Assembly (NCBI RefSeq): GCF_900114975.1
Contig: NZ_FOUU01000002.1
Span: forward strand, 356,649-420,648
From: Thermodesulforhabdus norvegica
Lineage (GTDB): Bacteria > Desulfobacterota > Syntrophobacteria > Syntrophobacterales > Thermodesulforhabdaceae
Reading direction: 5' to 3'
Length of the DNA stretch: 64,000 nucleotides
Under the pieces are notes generated by a model. The model saw nothing but the letters and a program-made list of their open reading frames with translations. It searched no databases and was not told the DNA's origin. The position numbers were made by a program, and so were the translations under genes. Of the stretch, positions 1 to 9,312 are shown one piece after another. Position 1 is the stretch's first letter. Each line of letters opens with the position of its first letter.

Positions 1-650
1 CTGTTGATCCTTGAGAAGGAAAGCCGTTCTTCGGCAATCCAGTTAATACACTGGCTGTAGAGTTCGTACTCGACGCTAAGCCCTCTCAGTCTTACACTTT
101 CGACGGTGTCGTCGGGCCAGATGGGGTAAACTGCCTGGGCAATTATAGGGCCTGTATCTTTGCCTTCATCGACGAAATGAACCGTTATCCCTCCCCATTT
201 GCACCCGTAATTAAAGGTGTCTTCATAACCGTGCATCCCGGGGAAGGACGGGAGAAGGGCGGGATGGATGTTGATAACGCCGTAGACGGGCCCTTTACGA
301 AAGTGCTTCAGGAAATCCGGAGTGAGAAGGCGCATGTATCCGGCAAGGCATATGTAGTCGATGTCGTATTTTGCCAGTACCGATAAGATTTCTTCTTCCG
401 CTTCCCGGTAGGCTTTCTCTCTATCACCCCTGTGCTTTTGGATGTAGAAGCCGTAGTCAACTGCGTAAGCCGGGATTCCGTGTTTGCGTGCTCGCTCCAG
501 ACCGTAAGCTTCCGCTCTGTCGCTTATAACCGCTTTTATGTCGGCCTTAAGTGTTCGGACGATTCCGTCGGCCCGCCCCAGACGCCGATCTATCATGGCC
601 TGAAGGTTTGTGCCGCTACCCGATACAAAGACGGCTATGTTCGTACTCAT
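1..650 (-). CDS. purN: Phosphoribosylglycinamide formyltransferase, 3' end cut by window edge
   Basis: Purine synthesis step 3: transfers a formyl group from 10-formyl-tetrahydrofolate to GAR in the cytoplasm. About 216 codons are visible with no stop, so the C-terminus lies outside the window. The N-terminus MSTNIAVFVSGSGTNLQAMI is the family phosphate-binding loop. The catalytic trio is in place: Asn127 and His129 in NIHPALLP, and Asp165 in GKDTGP. The ATG at 648-650 follows the purL stop by 15 bases, so it is the last visible gene of the rpmI-to-purN operon. Compared with the roughly 212-residue E. coli enzyme, there is extra sequence around residues 66-85. Identity is secure. Confidence 0.93.
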   Translation of the reverse strand, partial: MSTNIAVFVSGSGTNLQAMIDRRLGRADGIVRTLKADIKAVISDRAEAYGLERARKHGIPAYAVDYGFYIQKHRGDREKAYREAEEEILSVLAKYDIDYICLAGYMRLLTPDFLKHFRKGPVYGVINIHPALLPSFPGMHGYEDTFNYGCKWGGITVHFVDEGKDTGPIIAQAVYPIWPDDTVESVRLRGLSVEYELYSQCINWIAEERLSFSRIN

Positions 651-665
651 CCAGACACTCCGCTT

Positions 666-3600
666 TTATTCACTCAGAACCCGAAGGGCATTCCTGAAAA
701 GGACGATTCCAAGGCCTTCCTCAGGATAGGCTGTTCCTCGCCTTCTCAGATATTCTTTGTGGAGGGGCCAGTCGGGGTGATTTGTCCAGTGGTTGTAGGC
801 TTCGGGATGGGGCATCATTCCAAGCACACGACCCGTTATGTCGCAAATACCGGCAATGTCCTCAAGAGAACCGTTGGGATTGAAGGGAAATCGACCCCTT
901 GCAGGAGTACCGTCAGGCAGGGCATATCTGAAGACAACCTGATTGTTCCTCTTAAGAAGCTCCACTACCTGTGGTTCTGCATAGAATTTTCCTTCTCCAT
1001 GACGAACAGGATACTCCAGGGTCGAAACTTCCAGGCCCTGAGTGAATACACAGGGCGACTTCTGATTGACCTGAAGCCACACCCACTCGTCTATAAAGCG
1101 ACCGCAGTCATTGGCTATGAGGGCCACATCTCTGGAAAAGCTCCCCGGGGTTATGCCCGGAAGAAGGCCCAGATTTACCAGAACCTGAAAGCCGTTACAG
1201 ATCCCGAGTACGAGCCCCTCTTTTTCGACGAATTCGAACAGCCTGTCCCCCAGACGGTGTTTCATTCTGACGGCCATAATCAGGCCGGCTCCGTGTTCGT
1301 CGGCCCAGGAAAAGCCGCCGTCGATGACAAAAATTCTGTAATCTTCGATGTTTTTTCGACCTTCTATAAGATCGTTGAGGTGAACGCGCTCGACGATCGC
1401 TCCGGCCTTCTCCAGCGCGTAGGCGGTTTCCACATCGCAGTTCAGTCCAAACCCCGTGAGCACGAGGGCTTTGATTTTCGATTTTAAACCCGGGAAACCG
1501 GAGGACTTTAACCCTATCTTTTCGACTCCGGCTGCTCTATAGACACAATCCGACCCGGCCGTTATGGGATACATACCGTATTCTTCTTCTATGATTTCCC
1601 TTCCCGACCATGCCTTTTTCAATGCCCCGAGGTCTTCCTTGAAAAGAACCCCGCCGTTCAGGGCTGTGCACTCAAGGGTCTGTTCTTCGAGGACTTTTCC
1701 TATACACGCAAAGGGCAGGCCCCTGAAAATTTCTTCAAAAGCTTTTCTGTCCTCCGGAGCAACGGTTACCAGAAAACGGCCTGCCGATTCGCTGAAAAGA
1801 AGGGTATCGTTTCGGGATACTCCTTCAGAGGGTACTGAACCAAGATCAATTCTGGCTCCAAGACATCCTCCAATGGCACACATTGCAAGGTGAACGGCAA
1901 GGCCGCCTCTGTATATCCCGTGGCAGGAGGCCAGAAGGCGAGACCGAATAGCCCGTTCCAGTGCTCTGTAGAGCGGTATTAGCTCTCTGGTGTTGACCTT
2001 TGGGACGTTTAGACCGGTATAGCCGAAGAGATCATAATACTCCGACCCGCCCAGCTCGTTTCGTGTAACGCCCAGAATGTAAATGTAATCACCCGGCTGT
2101 TTGAACTCCGGTGTTATGCAGTCGTTAATGTCGGGCACTACGGATGTCGCCGTAAATTGCATCGTGGGAAGGCCTGAAACCTTATGGCGCTCTCCGAATT
2201 CTCCTCTGAGCATTCCGTCCACATACATGCTGTCTTTCCCGGAGAGCAGTGGGATGCCGAAGTCCAGGCAGTAATCCTTCAAAGCCATGCAGGCACGAAC
2301 AAGCTGGGCTGCTTTGTAAAAGCCGTCCGGGTTGGTTTCCGGGTCGAATTGAATGGAGGGCCAGCAGAAATTGTCAACGCCCCCTATTTGAGACATGTCT
2401 CCGCCCACCGCAACAAGCCGTCTTACACATTCGTCGATGGATGCGGCCACCATGTGATAGGTGTCTATGATCCCGTAAAGCGGGTGAAGTGCCTGGGCTA
2501 TTGCAAGCCCCCGTTTGGAATTAAGGACAGGTCTTATTACCACCGCATCAGAGGGAATATCTCTGGTTTTTCCCACGAAATACTTTATAACACTTCCGCC
2601 CTGTACTTCGTGGTCGTACTGACGGTGTATCCACTCCCGGGAATGGAGGTTGGGCCGTGACAGCATCTTTCTTAGAAGCGATCCGTAATCCGATGGTTCC
2701 TGGATTACGGGTTCTCTCAGGCCTCTTCGCTCCGGGCCGATCCATTCCGCCCGAAACTTCCACTGGGGAAACTCTTCTTCAAAAAAGCTTATATCGAGGT
2801 AAGCACAGGTCTTTCCTTTATAGACCAGGTGCAGCTTGCCGCTATCTTCGTAACGCCCTATGACCGTGCTTTCCACTTCGTGTTTTTTTGAAAGCTCCAT
2901 GAAACGGTCGATGTGTTCGGGCTTCACGCCGACGGTCATGCGCTCCTGAGATTCCGAAACCCAGATCTCCCAGGCGTCGAGTCCTTCGTATTTTAGCGGT
3001 ACTTTATCCAGTTCCACGTAAGCACCACCGGCAATTCGTGCAGATTCACCTATAGATGAAGAAAGACCTCCTCCCCCGTTGTCGGTTATGAAGGAAATGA
3101 GGCCTTCGTCACGGGCCTCCAGAAGAAAGTCGTGCATTTTTTTCTGCGTGTAAGGGTCTCCAATCTGCACATGACCTGCCGGAGTGTGTTCGGAATAAAC
3201 CTCGCTGGAGGCAGTAACTCCGTGAATTCCGTCTTTACCGACGCGGCCTCCACACATGACGATGAGGTCGCCGGGAGACGGCCGCTTCATGTGACAGGGT
3301 CCGTTGGGTACGCTATGAGGCATTATCCCCACAGAAGAGACGAATACCAGGCATTTGCCCATATAGGAGGGATGGAAATACAGGAGACCGTATAAAGTCG
3401 GTACTCCGTGCTTGTTCCCTCCGTCCCTGACACCTTCAACAACGCCGTCGAGCAAACGTCGGGGATGAAGATGAGGTCGCAGGGGCCCATTGTAATCCCG
3501 ATGGCCCACGCAGTATCCGTACATGCCTCCGACCATCCTGGCCCCTTTTCCGGTTCCCATGATGTCCCGATATACGCCCACGATGCCGGTCAGCGCCCCA

Positions 3601-4598
3601 CCGTAAGCCTCCATGTTGGAAGGGCTGTTATGAGTTTCTCCGGTTATTACGTAGTGGTGGTGGTCGTCAAACCGTGCAACTCCGGCATTATCCCAGAGAA
3701 CCGATACCACCCAGTCTTTTTCGGAAGCAATTTTCAGGGTCGGTTTTTCTATGAAGGTTTTAAAGAGATTATCTATTTTGGTGACCTGACCGGTATCCAG
3801 ATCTATGTACTCGAAGTATCCCCGAAAGGTGTTATGATTGCAATGGTCGCTCCTTGCCTGAGAAATGGCCTCCAGTTCCACATCGGTTGGGTCTCCAAGG
3901 CCCACCCGGGCCCTGAAAGCACGGACTTCAGGGCGGTTGAAATAGTTTCGTATGACGGGTATGTCCTGAGGGTTCAGAGCCAGATTTCGCTCTCTGCTTA
4001 GTTCTTCAAGAGCTTTGTCGGACGGAATCGGAATGGTTGTTACGGAAGCCCCTTTCTCAAGGATAACCCTGGGCAGGATAAACCCTATGCCTCTATCGTT
4101 ATCCCACTCCTGCCCTGAAAAGATCTTCCACTGCTGTATCAAATCATTGGCGAGAAGTTCTCCTGCAATGCGCTCCAGATCCGCGCGCCTGAGTTTACCA
4201 CCTTCTATCTCGTACAACTTTGACGTAAAGGCGGCACCTCGTTCCGCAATTCCTTCATACCTTTCCGATTGCAGGGCCAGCAGGTAATCTCTGACCGCCT
4301 CAAGGGCTACCTCTCCTGCCGTATCCTTAACGCCGGGCCTTAACCCAACCCATATCACCCACTGAGGGTCCCTTATGAGAGTTTCAAAAGAGGATTCGTG
4401 TATTACCGGGTTTGTAAAAATGTGCTTTCTTATAGCTTCAAACTCATCTTCGGATAAATCAAGATCAAAGGTTATGACCCGTACGACTCTTATTCTGCCG
4501 ATCTCAATGCCGAAGTAATCGCGAATTCTTCTTGCCAGAAGAGCACCTTCAGGGTCAGGCAGGTTCTTCTTAAGACTTATTTCCAGCCTCTTTATCAT
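666..4598 (-). CDS. purL: Single-chain phosphoribosylformylglycinamidine synthase (PurS-like, PurL and PurQ domains fused)
   Basis: Converts FGAR, glutamine and ATP to FGAM (purine synthesis step 4). At 1310 residues it joins what many bacteria keep as three proteins. Residues 1-75 resemble PurS, and about 77-165 look like a second, diverged PurS-like unit. The synthase core follows, with EAISQARSDHC near residue 250, THNSPS near 340 and the second ATPase-like half from about 670. The last 280 residues are a class I glutaminase with nucleophile Cys in LGICNGFQ and the His-Glu pair in MPHPEAY. Length is close to the roughly 1300-residue single-chain enzymes of gamma-proteobacteria and eukaryotes. 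It lies 14 bases after the PilZ-like gene and just before purN, so it is probably co-transcribed with the phenylalanyl-tRNA synthetase genes. Confidence 0.95.
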   Translation of the reverse strand: MIKRLEISLKKNLPDPEGALLARRIRDYFGIEIGRIRVVRVITFDLDLSEDEFEAIRKHIFTNPVIHESSFETLIRDPQWVIWVGLRPGVKDTAGEVALEAVRDYLLALQSERYEGIAERGAAFTSKLYEIEGGKLRRADLERIAGELLANDLIQQWKIFSGQEWDNDRGIGFILPRVILEKGASVTTIPIPSDKALEELSRERNLALNPQDIPVIRNYFNRPEVRAFRARVGLGDPTDVELEAISQARSDHCNHNTFRGYFEYIDLDTGQVTKIDNLFKTFIEKPTLKIASEKDWVVSVLWDNAGVARFDDHHHYVITGETHNSPSNMEAYGGALTGIVGVYRDIMGTGKGARMVGGMYGYCVGHRDYNGPLRPHLHPRRLLDGVVEGVRDGGNKHGVPTLYGLLYFHPSYMGKCLVFVSSVGIMPHSVPNGPCHMKRPSPGDLIVMCGGRVGKDGIHGVTASSEVYSEHTPAGHVQIGDPYTQKKMHDFLLEARDEGLISFITDNGGGGLSSSIGESARIAGGAYVELDKVPLKYEGLDAWEIWVSESQERMTVGVKPEHIDRFMELSKKHEVESTVIGRYEDSGKLHLVYKGKTCAYLDISFFEEEFPQWKFRAEWIGPERRGLREPVIQEPSDYGSLLRKMLSRPNLHSREWIHRQYDHEVQGGSVIKYFVGKTRDIPSDAVVIRPVLNSKRGLAIAQALHPLYGIIDTYHMVAASIDECVRRLVAVGGDMSQIGGVDNFCWPSIQFDPETNPDGFYKAAQLVRACMALKDYCLDFGIPLLSGKDSMYVDGMLRGEFGERHKVSGLPTMQFTATSVVPDINDCITPEFKQPGDYIYILGVTRNELGGSEYYDLFGYTGLNVPKVNTRELIPLYRALERAIRSRLLASCHGIYRGGLAVHLAMCAIGGCLGARIDLGSVPSEGVSRNDTLLFSESAGRFLVTVAPEDRKAFEEIFRGLPFACIGKVLEEQTLECTALNGGVLFKEDLGALKKAWSGREIIEEEYGMYPITAGSDCVYRAAGVEKIGLKSSGFPGLKSKIKALVLTGFGLNCDVETAYALEKAGAIVERVHLNDLIEGRKNIEDYRIFVIDGGFSWADEHGAGLIMAVRMKHRLGDRLFEFVEKEGLVLGICNGFQVLVNLGLLPGITPGSFSRDVALIANDCGRFIDEWVWLQVNQKSPCVFTQGLEVSTLEYPVRHGEGKFYAEPQVVELLKRNNQVVFRYALPDGTPARGRFPFNPNGSLEDIAGICDITGRVLGMMPHPEAYNHWTNHPDWPLHKEYLRRRGTAYPEEGLGIVLFRNALRVLSE

Positions 4599-4612
4599 GT
4601 GTTCTACTTTCG

Positions 4613-4957
4613 TCAGGAGTAGTAAAACTTCAGAGGATCACCGGACTGATGATACTGAAATGATAGGTTGTTCAGAGCAGAAGCCACGTCGCTGGGCAAC
4701 CCCTTAAACTTCACGGCGCATCCCTTGGGAACGTAAGCATCTCCGGTTCCGTAAGGGTTAGTCCACACGACTTCACCCGCAGCTTCGATTGCATTGGGAA
4801 GATCGGGAAACTGGAGTTTCAACTTTACCGGAGTTCCCAGCATGGGCGGATCGGACATCTGTATTAGTATTCCCTCGGGCCCGAAATTGTTAGAGGTGCC
4901 CACGAATATGTCATCACCTATGTACATCAATACCTGTACGGGTTTTGGTTGAGCCAT
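4613..4957 (-). CDS. Small PilZ-like protein lacking the c-di-GMP motif
   Basis: A 114-residue soluble protein with PilZ-like beta-barrel spacing: a GILIQM strand, then GTPVKLKLQFPDLP, GEVVWTNPYG and CAVKFKGLP, the layout seen in atypical PilZ proteins of deltaproteobacteria. The RxxxR arginines are absent, and the D/NxSxxG box is replaced by NFGPEG, so binding of c-di-GMP is doubtful. The ATG is preceded by AGGTGA. It sits 4 bases after pheT and 14 before purL, so it shares their transcript. No partner is obvious. The PilZ-fold call is moderate; the role is unknown. Confidence 0.72.
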   Translation of the reverse strand: MAQPKPVQVLMYIGDDIFVGTSNNFGPEGILIQMSDPPMLGTPVKLKLQFPDLPNAIEAAGEVVWTNPYGTGDAYVPKGCAVKFKGLPSDVASALNNLSFQYHQSGDPLKFYYS

Positions 4958-4961
4958 GGTT

Positions 4962-7364
4962 TCACCTGAGTCTTAAATCAAAGGTTTCCAGGATCTTCTG
5001 AACAATACGTCCGTGAAGCTCGTTTACTTCCTCGTCGGTAAGGCTTCTTTCCGGGTGTCTGTAGATAATCCTATATGCAACGCTTTTCTTGCCCTCGCCC
5101 AGTTGTTTACTTCTGAAAATGTCGAATATGAAAACCTTTTCAAGAAGGGGTTCTTCAAGATTATTCAGGTAATCCAGAATTTCCTGAACCGGAAAGTCTT
5201 CGTCGGCAACAACGGCAAGGTCCCGGGGCACAAAAGGATATTTGGGAAGAGGTCGGAAACTCAGCGAGAGCCCTCTCATGCGAAATAGCTTTTCAAAGTC
5301 CAGCTCCAGAAGCCATACGGGAACGGCAATATCAAAGGCCTCAACAACGAGGGGGTGGATTTTGCCCACCGTTCCCACATACTCTCCCTTCACGAACAGA
5401 GATGCCGCCTTAACCGGATCCATGTACGGAGGCAATTCGTCTTTTGAGTATTTCACCTCAGGTATTCTGAAGAAGTCCATAATGTTTTCGCAGATACCCT
5501 TGATGTCGGCGTAGTCGGCCGGGTTTGGATCGTAGAGTGGATCATCGGTCCTTAATCCGGTAAGGGCAACGACCAGCTGAAAATCTTCCTGAGGTAGCTG
5601 ATCGGTTCCTTTGGGGATGAAAACCTTGCTCAATTCAAAAAGCCGAAGTGATTCGTTCTGTCTGTCCAGATTGAATCTTATCGTCTCCAGCATATTGGGA
5701 ATCAGGCTGGTGCGCATGACCGCCTGTTCTTCGCTCAGAGGATTCATGAGTTTTATGGGTCTGAGTCGGACATCCCTTTCCGGAAGTCTCAGTTTGCCGA
5801 GTGAACTCTGCGAGATGAAGGAAAACGTTAAAATCTCCGTAAGCCCCATACCCCTGCACAGATCTTTCAGTTCTTCTCTCAGGCGCAAATGGGTATCTTC
5901 TTCCCTGGGCATTACCGTGGTTCCGGGGTGTTTGGTCGGCACCCTGTCGTAACCGATTATTCTTGCGATTTCCTCCGTTAGATCCACCTCACGTGTAACA
6001 TCCTGACGGTAAGAAGGTGGAATAACCCTTAGGTTATTGCCGTCGATTTTATCAACCTCCATTTCCAGTCGTTTCAGCGCCGATTCCATCTCTTCGACGG
6101 AAAAAGAGGTGCCCAGGTATCGATTTGTTCGATCAACCCTGAGGTGGAGCACCGGTCTCCGATGGGGTCTGGGATAAACGTCGATAATTCCCCTCGCAAG
6201 CCGTCCGCCCGCAGTCTCCATCATCAGCTGAGCCGCTCGATCAAGTGCTTTTACCACGCCTTCGGGGTCCACGGAGCGCTCAAAGCGGTAGCTCGATTCC
6301 GAAGACAAACGCAGTTTCTTGCTCGTGCGTCTTATCGAAAGGGGGTTAAACCAGGCGCTTTCTATTAGCACATGGCGTGTTTCGGAGGTTATTTCGGAAT
6401 TTTCGCCACCCATAATTCCGCCTATGGCAACAGGCCCCCGTCCGTCGCAGATCATAAGGGTATCGTCGAAAAGAATTCTGTCCTGTCCATCCAGAGTTCG
6501 GAAGACTTCTCCGCTTCTTGCACAGCGGACGACAATGCGATGCTCTGCAAGCCGATCATAGTCAAAGGCGTGCAGAGGTTGCCCCATCTCCAGCATCACA
6601 TAATTCGTTACATCCACCACATTGTTTATGGATCTGATGCCAGCCGACTCAAGCCTGTCCACCATCCATCTGGGCGAAGGACCTATGGTAACATCGAAAA
6701 GCACTCTGGCCGTGTATCTGGGGCACTTCTCCGGATCCTCTATGTCTACACGGGCAACCTGTTCTACCGGAGGCCCCTCTTCGGAAAGAGAAATTTCCGG
6801 ATACCTGACCTTTTTGCCGTACAGTGCCGCGACCTCTCTGGCCAGTCCGATTACAGACAGACAGTCTCCCCGGTTGGGGGTAACGGAAATCTCAAGGATC
6901 CAGTCCTCAATGTCGAGAGCGCGGTCAAGAGGGATTCCCAGGGGTATGTCGTCGGGTAAAATCCATAAGCCTGATGCATCTTCTCCAAGGCCCAGCTCTT
7001 TTTGAGATGCAAGCATTCCTTCGGACTTTTCTCCCCGTATCAGGGCTTCACCTATACGAATACCGCTTGGAAGTTTTGCTCCGGGCAGGGCAAGAGGGAC
7101 CGTTATTCCCTCTCTTACGTTGGGAGCACCGCAGACGATTCCGTACTCGCGATTCCCGTCCGTGCACCTGCACAGCTTCAGGCGGTCTGCAGATGGATGG
7201 TTCATAACGCGCAATATCTTTGCCGGGACAACCTTTTTCAGATGAGGAAATCGATCATAAACTCCTTCGACTTCAAGGCCGGCCATGGTAAGGCGGTCTG
7301 CAACCTCATGGGCGGTTGCATCGATTTCAACATAGGCCCTTAACCACCTGAAGCTTAATCGCAT
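4962..7364 (-). CDS. pheT: Phenylalanine-tRNA ligase beta subunit
   Basis: Beta chain of the alpha2-beta2 phenylalanyl-tRNA synthetase, which charges tRNA-Phe in the cytoplasm. The 800 residues match the usual full-length form: an N-terminal EMAP-type tRNA-binding domain around 40-150 (KILRVMNHPSADRLKLC), the B3/B4 editing region around 200-380, B5 around 400-480, the inactive class II core, and a C-terminal anticodon-binding domain ending in KSVAYRIIYRHPERSLTDEE. The start ATG has GGAG 8 bases upstream and follows pheS by 20 bases. Nothing unusual was seen. Confidence 0.97.
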   Translation of the reverse strand: MRLSFRWLRAYVEIDATAHEVADRLTMAGLEVEGVYDRFPHLKKVVPAKILRVMNHPSADRLKLCRCTDGNREYGIVCGAPNVREGITVPLALPGAKLPSGIRIGEALIRGEKSEGMLASQKELGLGEDASGLWILPDDIPLGIPLDRALDIEDWILEISVTPNRGDCLSVIGLAREVAALYGKKVRYPEISLSEEGPPVEQVARVDIEDPEKCPRYTARVLFDVTIGPSPRWMVDRLESAGIRSINNVVDVTNYVMLEMGQPLHAFDYDRLAEHRIVVRCARSGEVFRTLDGQDRILFDDTLMICDGRGPVAIGGIMGGENSEITSETRHVLIESAWFNPLSIRRTSKKLRLSSESSYRFERSVDPEGVVKALDRAAQLMMETAGGRLARGIIDVYPRPHRRPVLHLRVDRTNRYLGTSFSVEEMESALKRLEMEVDKIDGNNLRVIPPSYRQDVTREVDLTEEIARIIGYDRVPTKHPGTTVMPREEDTHLRLREELKDLCRGMGLTEILTFSFISQSSLGKLRLPERDVRLRPIKLMNPLSEEQAVMRTSLIPNMLETIRFNLDRQNESLRLFELSKVFIPKGTDQLPQEDFQLVVALTGLRTDDPLYDPNPADYADIKGICENIMDFFRIPEVKYSKDELPPYMDPVKAASLFVKGEYVGTVGKIHPLVVEAFDIAVPVWLLELDFEKLFRMRGLSLSFRPLPKYPFVPRDLAVVADEDFPVQEILDYLNNLEEPLLEKVFIFDIFRSKQLGEGKKSVAYRIIYRHPERSLTDEEVNELHGRIVQKILETFDLRLR

Positions 7365-7384
7365 GTTGCCACTCCTGACTGCAA

Positions 7385-8413
7385 CTACGGTTTTGGAGTG
7401 AACCTGAACTGGTGAAGAAAGCGGATGTCGTTTTCAAAGAACATACGGAGATCGTTAATACCCCATTTGAGCATGGCAATGCGCTCAATGCCCATTCCGA
7501 AAGCAAAACCGGTTACTTCTTCGGGGTCGTAGCCCACATAACCGTAAACGGCAGGGTCAACCATCCCGCATCCCAGAATTTCGAGCCATCCGGTTTCAGA
7601 ACAGACCCTGCAGCCGCTACCTCCGCAGATTACGCACTGAATATCCACTTCCGCGCTGGGTTCGGTGAAGGGGAAAAAACTGGGTCGAAATCTGACCCCG
7701 ATGTGAGTGCCGAACATCTGGTGAACGAAGAGGGTTAGAACGCCTTTGAGGTCTGCAAAGGAAACATTTTTTCCGACCATCAGCCCTTCGACCTGATGGA
7801 ACATGGGAGAATGGGTCATGTCGGAGTCACATCGGTAAACTTTGCCGGGTGCTATTATCTGAACCGGTGGCTTCCGTTTTTCCATTACCCGGATCTGAAT
7901 TGGAGAGGTGTGGGTTCGGAGAACCACATCTTCGGAAACGTAAAAAGTATCCTGCATGTCCCGGGCGGGATGATCCTTTGGAATGTTGAGTGCTTCAAAG
8001 TTATAGTAATCAAGCTCAACCTCAGGCCCTTCAACTATTTCAAAACCCATTTGCACGAAGATCCTGGCTATTTCACGGGCCGTCTGGGTGATGGGATGTA
8101 TGCTCCCGACGGCGGGACGCCTTCCGGGTACGGTTACGTCAAAGGGCTCTATTCTCAGGATAACGGCTTCTTTAGCCCGTTTCCTGGCCTCTTCGATTGC
8201 TTTTTCAATGTTTTCCCGCGCCTCGTTTAGAGCCTTCCCTGCTACGGGGCGGAGGGCCGGATCCAGCGTACCGAGCTTTCTAAGAAGCGCCGTGAGTTGC
8301 CCTTTCTTCCCCAGGTACTTTACCCTTACGCCGTCGATTTCTTTCAGATCACTTCCCGCAGCCTCAAGGTCTCTCAGGGCCTGCTCTAAAAGCTCTTTTA
8401 TCTGCTCTTCCAT
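7385..8413 (-). CDS. pheS: Phenylalanine-tRNA ligase alpha subunit
   Basis: Catalytic alpha chain of phenylalanyl-tRNA synthetase, 342 residues, normal for the family. The first 90 residues form the coiled-coil arm that binds tRNA ([16 protein letters not shown]). The class II core follows, with motif 2 around [19 protein letters not shown] and motif 3 at [28 protein letters not shown] is a cysteine cluster present in many, but not all, PheS proteins. It begins 4 bases after the rplT stop, so the two are translationally close. The pheS-pheT order and the ribosomal genes upstream are the classic bacterial arrangement. Confidence 0.97.
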   Translation of the reverse strand: MEEQIKELLEQALRDLEAAGSDLKEIDGVRVKYLGKKGQLTALLRKLGTLDPALRPVAGKALNEARENIEKAIEEARKRAKEAVILRIEPFDVTVPGRRPAVGSIHPITQTAREIARIFVQMGFEIVEGPEVELDYYNFEALNIPKDHPARDMQDTFYVSEDVVLRTHTSPIQIRVMEKRKPPVQIIAPGKVYRCDSDMTHSPMFHQVEGLMVGKNVSFADLKGVLTLFVHQMFGTHIGVRFRPSFFPFTEPSAEVDIQCVICGGSGCRVCSETGWLEILGCGMVDPAVYGYVGYDPEEVTGFAFGMGIERIAMLKWGINDLRMFFENDIRFLHQFRFTPKP

Positions 8414-8417
8414 GACT

Positions 8418-8771
8418 CTAGAGAACTTCCTTTACGCGTTCCACAACGGCCTTGAAGGCATCAGGATCCTGCACTGCAAGGCCGGCAAGCACTTTTCTGT
8501 CCATTCCGATGTTTGCTTTTTTCAGACCGTAAATGAAGGTGGAGTAATTAAGACCCTGTTGTCTTACGGCGGCATTAATCCTTTGAATCCACAGTCTTCT
8601 GAAATCCCGCTTCTTACGCCTGCGATCCCTGTAAGCGTACTTGTGAGCGCGGACAACGGCTTCACTTGCCTGGCGCAGGAGCTTTCCACGGGCTCCACGG
8701 TAGCCCTTTGCCATCTTGATGATTTTCTTTCGACGGCGACGCGATTTTACAGCCTTTTTAACACGGGTCAT
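8418..8771 (-). CDS. rplT: 50S ribosomal protein L20
   Basis: Large-subunit assembly protein that binds 23S rRNA. The 117 residues and the sequence from [17 protein letters not shown] onward match L20 end to end. A start 24 bases further out is open, but the ATG at 8769-8771 is chosen because it gives the conserved N-terminus and has AGGGGG at the right distance. In many bacteria L20 represses its own operon by binding the leader; whether that applies here cannot be read from sequence. It is flanked by rpmI and pheS. Confidence 0.96.
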   Translation of the reverse strand: MTRVKKAVKSRRRRKKIIKMAKGYRGARGKLLRQASEAVVRAHKYAYRDRRRKKRDFRRLWIQRINAAVRQQGLNYSTFIYGLKKANIGMDRKVLAGLAVQDPDAFKAVVERVKEVL

Positions 8772-8803
8772 GACGATTTCCCCCTGTAATTCCAAAATAT
8801 TCG

Positions 8804-9001
8804 TTAAGAATAGGGCAAAATTCTTTTAAGTGCCTGTACGGCAGCACCTGTCACTACGGCTTTACGTTTCAGGCGTCTTTTGCGTTTTCTGTTCTTGTGC
8901 GTAAGCAGGTGACTTTTATAGGCCTTGGAGCGAATGAGCTTCCCGGTACCCGAAACCTTAAACCGCTTTGCCGCTCCTCTGTGTGTTTTTAATTTCGGCA
9001 T
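8804..9001 (-). CDS. rpmI: 50S ribosomal protein L35
   Basis: Short basic ribosomal protein of 65 residues beginning [18 protein letters not shown], a textbook L35. GAGGAG lies about 9 bases before the ATG. It is the first gene of the minus-strand operon. In most bacteria infC lies directly upstream, but here there is about 310 bases of apparently non-coding DNA and then a gene on the opposite strand, so L35 expression must use its own promoter (see 9072-9100). Confidence 0.96.
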   Translation of the reverse strand: MPKLKTHRGAAKRFKVSGTGKLIRSKAYKSHLLTHKNRKRKRRLKRKAVVTGAAVQALKRILPYS

Positions 9002-9312
9002 TCCGTCATCTCCTCAACTGTTCTTCTGCATCCTGGCGTAGCACAACAATATTCCTTTAATCGAAGCGAGTACTCTATGAATACCGATCTTTTCTGTCAA
9101 GATCTTTTCCGTCTCCTTGACGGTGGCCCCTATAATAGCGCCAGTGCTGCCGATAAACAATCTGTTGGGTGGGAGATAGAGACATTTTTGGGGCGGCCTC
9201 TGGGGCTCTCTGAAAAGAAGATCAGGAATTTTGGGTTCATTCACTTTTTGTCTCATAGGGAAAATAAATTAAAATGACTTGAGGACAATTTCAAATCGAG
9301 AGGTAATGTGCC
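9002..9312. other. Divergent intergenic region where infC would be expected
   Basis: 311 bases between rpmI (minus) and the lipoprotein gene (plus). It holds the rpmI promoter and the lipoprotein ribosome-binding site (GAGAGG near 9298). An 80-codon open frame on the minus strand (9014-9256) has no Shine-Dalgarno site, and its translation resembles neither IF3 nor any family I recognise, so it is not called as a gene. Confidence 0.5.
9072..9100 (-). promoter_or_regulatory. Likely sigma-70 promoter for rpmI-rplT-pheST-purL-purN
   Basis: Read on the minus strand: TTGACA (-35, perfect, 9095-9100), a 17-base spacer, then TAGAGT (-10, 4 of 6, 9072-9077). Transcription would start near 9065, giving a leader of about 65 bases before the rpmI ATG. 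No competing strong promoter was seen in this intergenic stretch. Confidence 0.6.

Noticed and set aside
432-1487. 351-codon open frame on the plus strand opposite purN/purL
   Set aside because: It lies entirely across two clear genes on the other strand, has no family resemblance and no ribosome-binding site. A shadow frame.
9014-9256. 80-codon frame upstream of rpmI as a possible infC remnant
   Set aside because: Only the letters KVNE near its start recall IF3; the rest does not, in any frame, and there is no Shine-Dalgarno site.
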